A DNA stretch of 64,000 nt from the NCBI GenBank assembly GCA_947494565.1, contig CANLVG010000006.1, forward strand, positions 124,001 to 188,000, read 5' to 3'. Source of the stretch: an uncultured Flavobacteriaceae bacterium. GTDB taxonomy: Bacteria > Bacteroidota > Bacteroidia > Flavobacteriales > Flavobacteriaceae. Below are positions 63,976 to 64,000 of the stretch, one piece after another. Made by a program: the position numbers and the translations under genes. Under the pieces are notes generated by a model. It had not been told where the DNA came from, ran no database searches, and saw only the letters and a program-made list of their open reading frames with translations. Numbering within the stretch: position 1 is the first letter of the stretch; each line of letters begins with the position of its first letter.

Positions 63976-64000
63976 TTTTTATTTTGTTTTAGCACTCGCA

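Overview
The window is chromosomal DNA of a marine-type member of the Flavobacteriaceae (Bacteroidota). The evidence is the Bacteroidota promoter pattern (TTG, about 20 bases, TAnnTTTG), absence of Shine-Dalgarno leaders, TonB-plug/carboxypeptidase-regulatory-domain proteins, an IntDOT-like integrase, and the gene families themselves. Assignments rest on reading motifs by eye; no database search was run.

Layout. 1-19,910 is core genome: the thr operon (thrA-thrB-thrC, reverse) behind a possible Thr-rich leader peptide, the NAD(P)HX repair enzyme nnr, clpC, gyrA, a TPR lipo/periplasmic-type protein, an NlpC/P60-like protein that has lost its catalytic Cys, a thiolase, a 7TM-HD phosphohydrolase, a large TonB-plug protein, then tRNA-Ser and tRNA-Pro.

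19,912-45,203 is a 25-kb genomic island inserted in the 3' end of tRNA-Pro(TGG): a 13-base copy of the tRNA end recurs at 45,191. It carries an integrase, a BfmA/BtgA-like mobilisation protein, an AbiE toxin-antitoxin pair, an IS256-type insertion sequence with an 8-bp target duplication, and an RNA-repair/translation-rescue cluster. That cluster contains 15 apparently intact tRNA genes in one array, a set of scrambled tRNA halves, two RtcB ligases, the release factor PrfH, two RlaP-type nucleotidyltransferases, an HD phosphohydrolase, a slipin, an Ntn hydrolase, a TPR protein, a zinc-ribbon protein, a WYL-domain regulator and a very large VIT/vWA/TonB-plug protein.

How the cluster seems to work. 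Two kinds of control can be read. (1) A 25-bp inverted repeat occurs four times, always exactly 6 bases upstream of a CAnnTTTG -7 element; these promoters face the scrambled tRNA/slipin unit, the second rtcB, a 299-aa gene and the two nucleotidyltransferases. The fourth copy also overlaps the -33 element of the HD-WYL operon, so the WYL protein is the natural candidate regulator. (2) Both the tRNA array and the rtcB-prfH operon lie directly downstream of a promoter, short ORF and terminator, an attenuator-like layout with no other promoter seen. My inference is an inducible island that senses translation or RNA damage (ribotoxins or anticodon nucleases), replaces cut tRNAs and reseals broken RNA.

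45,204-64,000 is again chromosomal: an AraC regulator next to a ThuA/PVC-dehydrogenase/cupredoxin fusion, a sugar isomerase, a Gfo/Idh/MocA oxidoreductase and a DUF1593 protein (a probable glycoside/nucleoside utilisation locus); a secreted hemopexin-repeat locus with a papain-like protein lacking its catalytic Cys; two more AraC regulators; small metabolic genes; and the C-terminal remnant of a GH29-like fucosidase.
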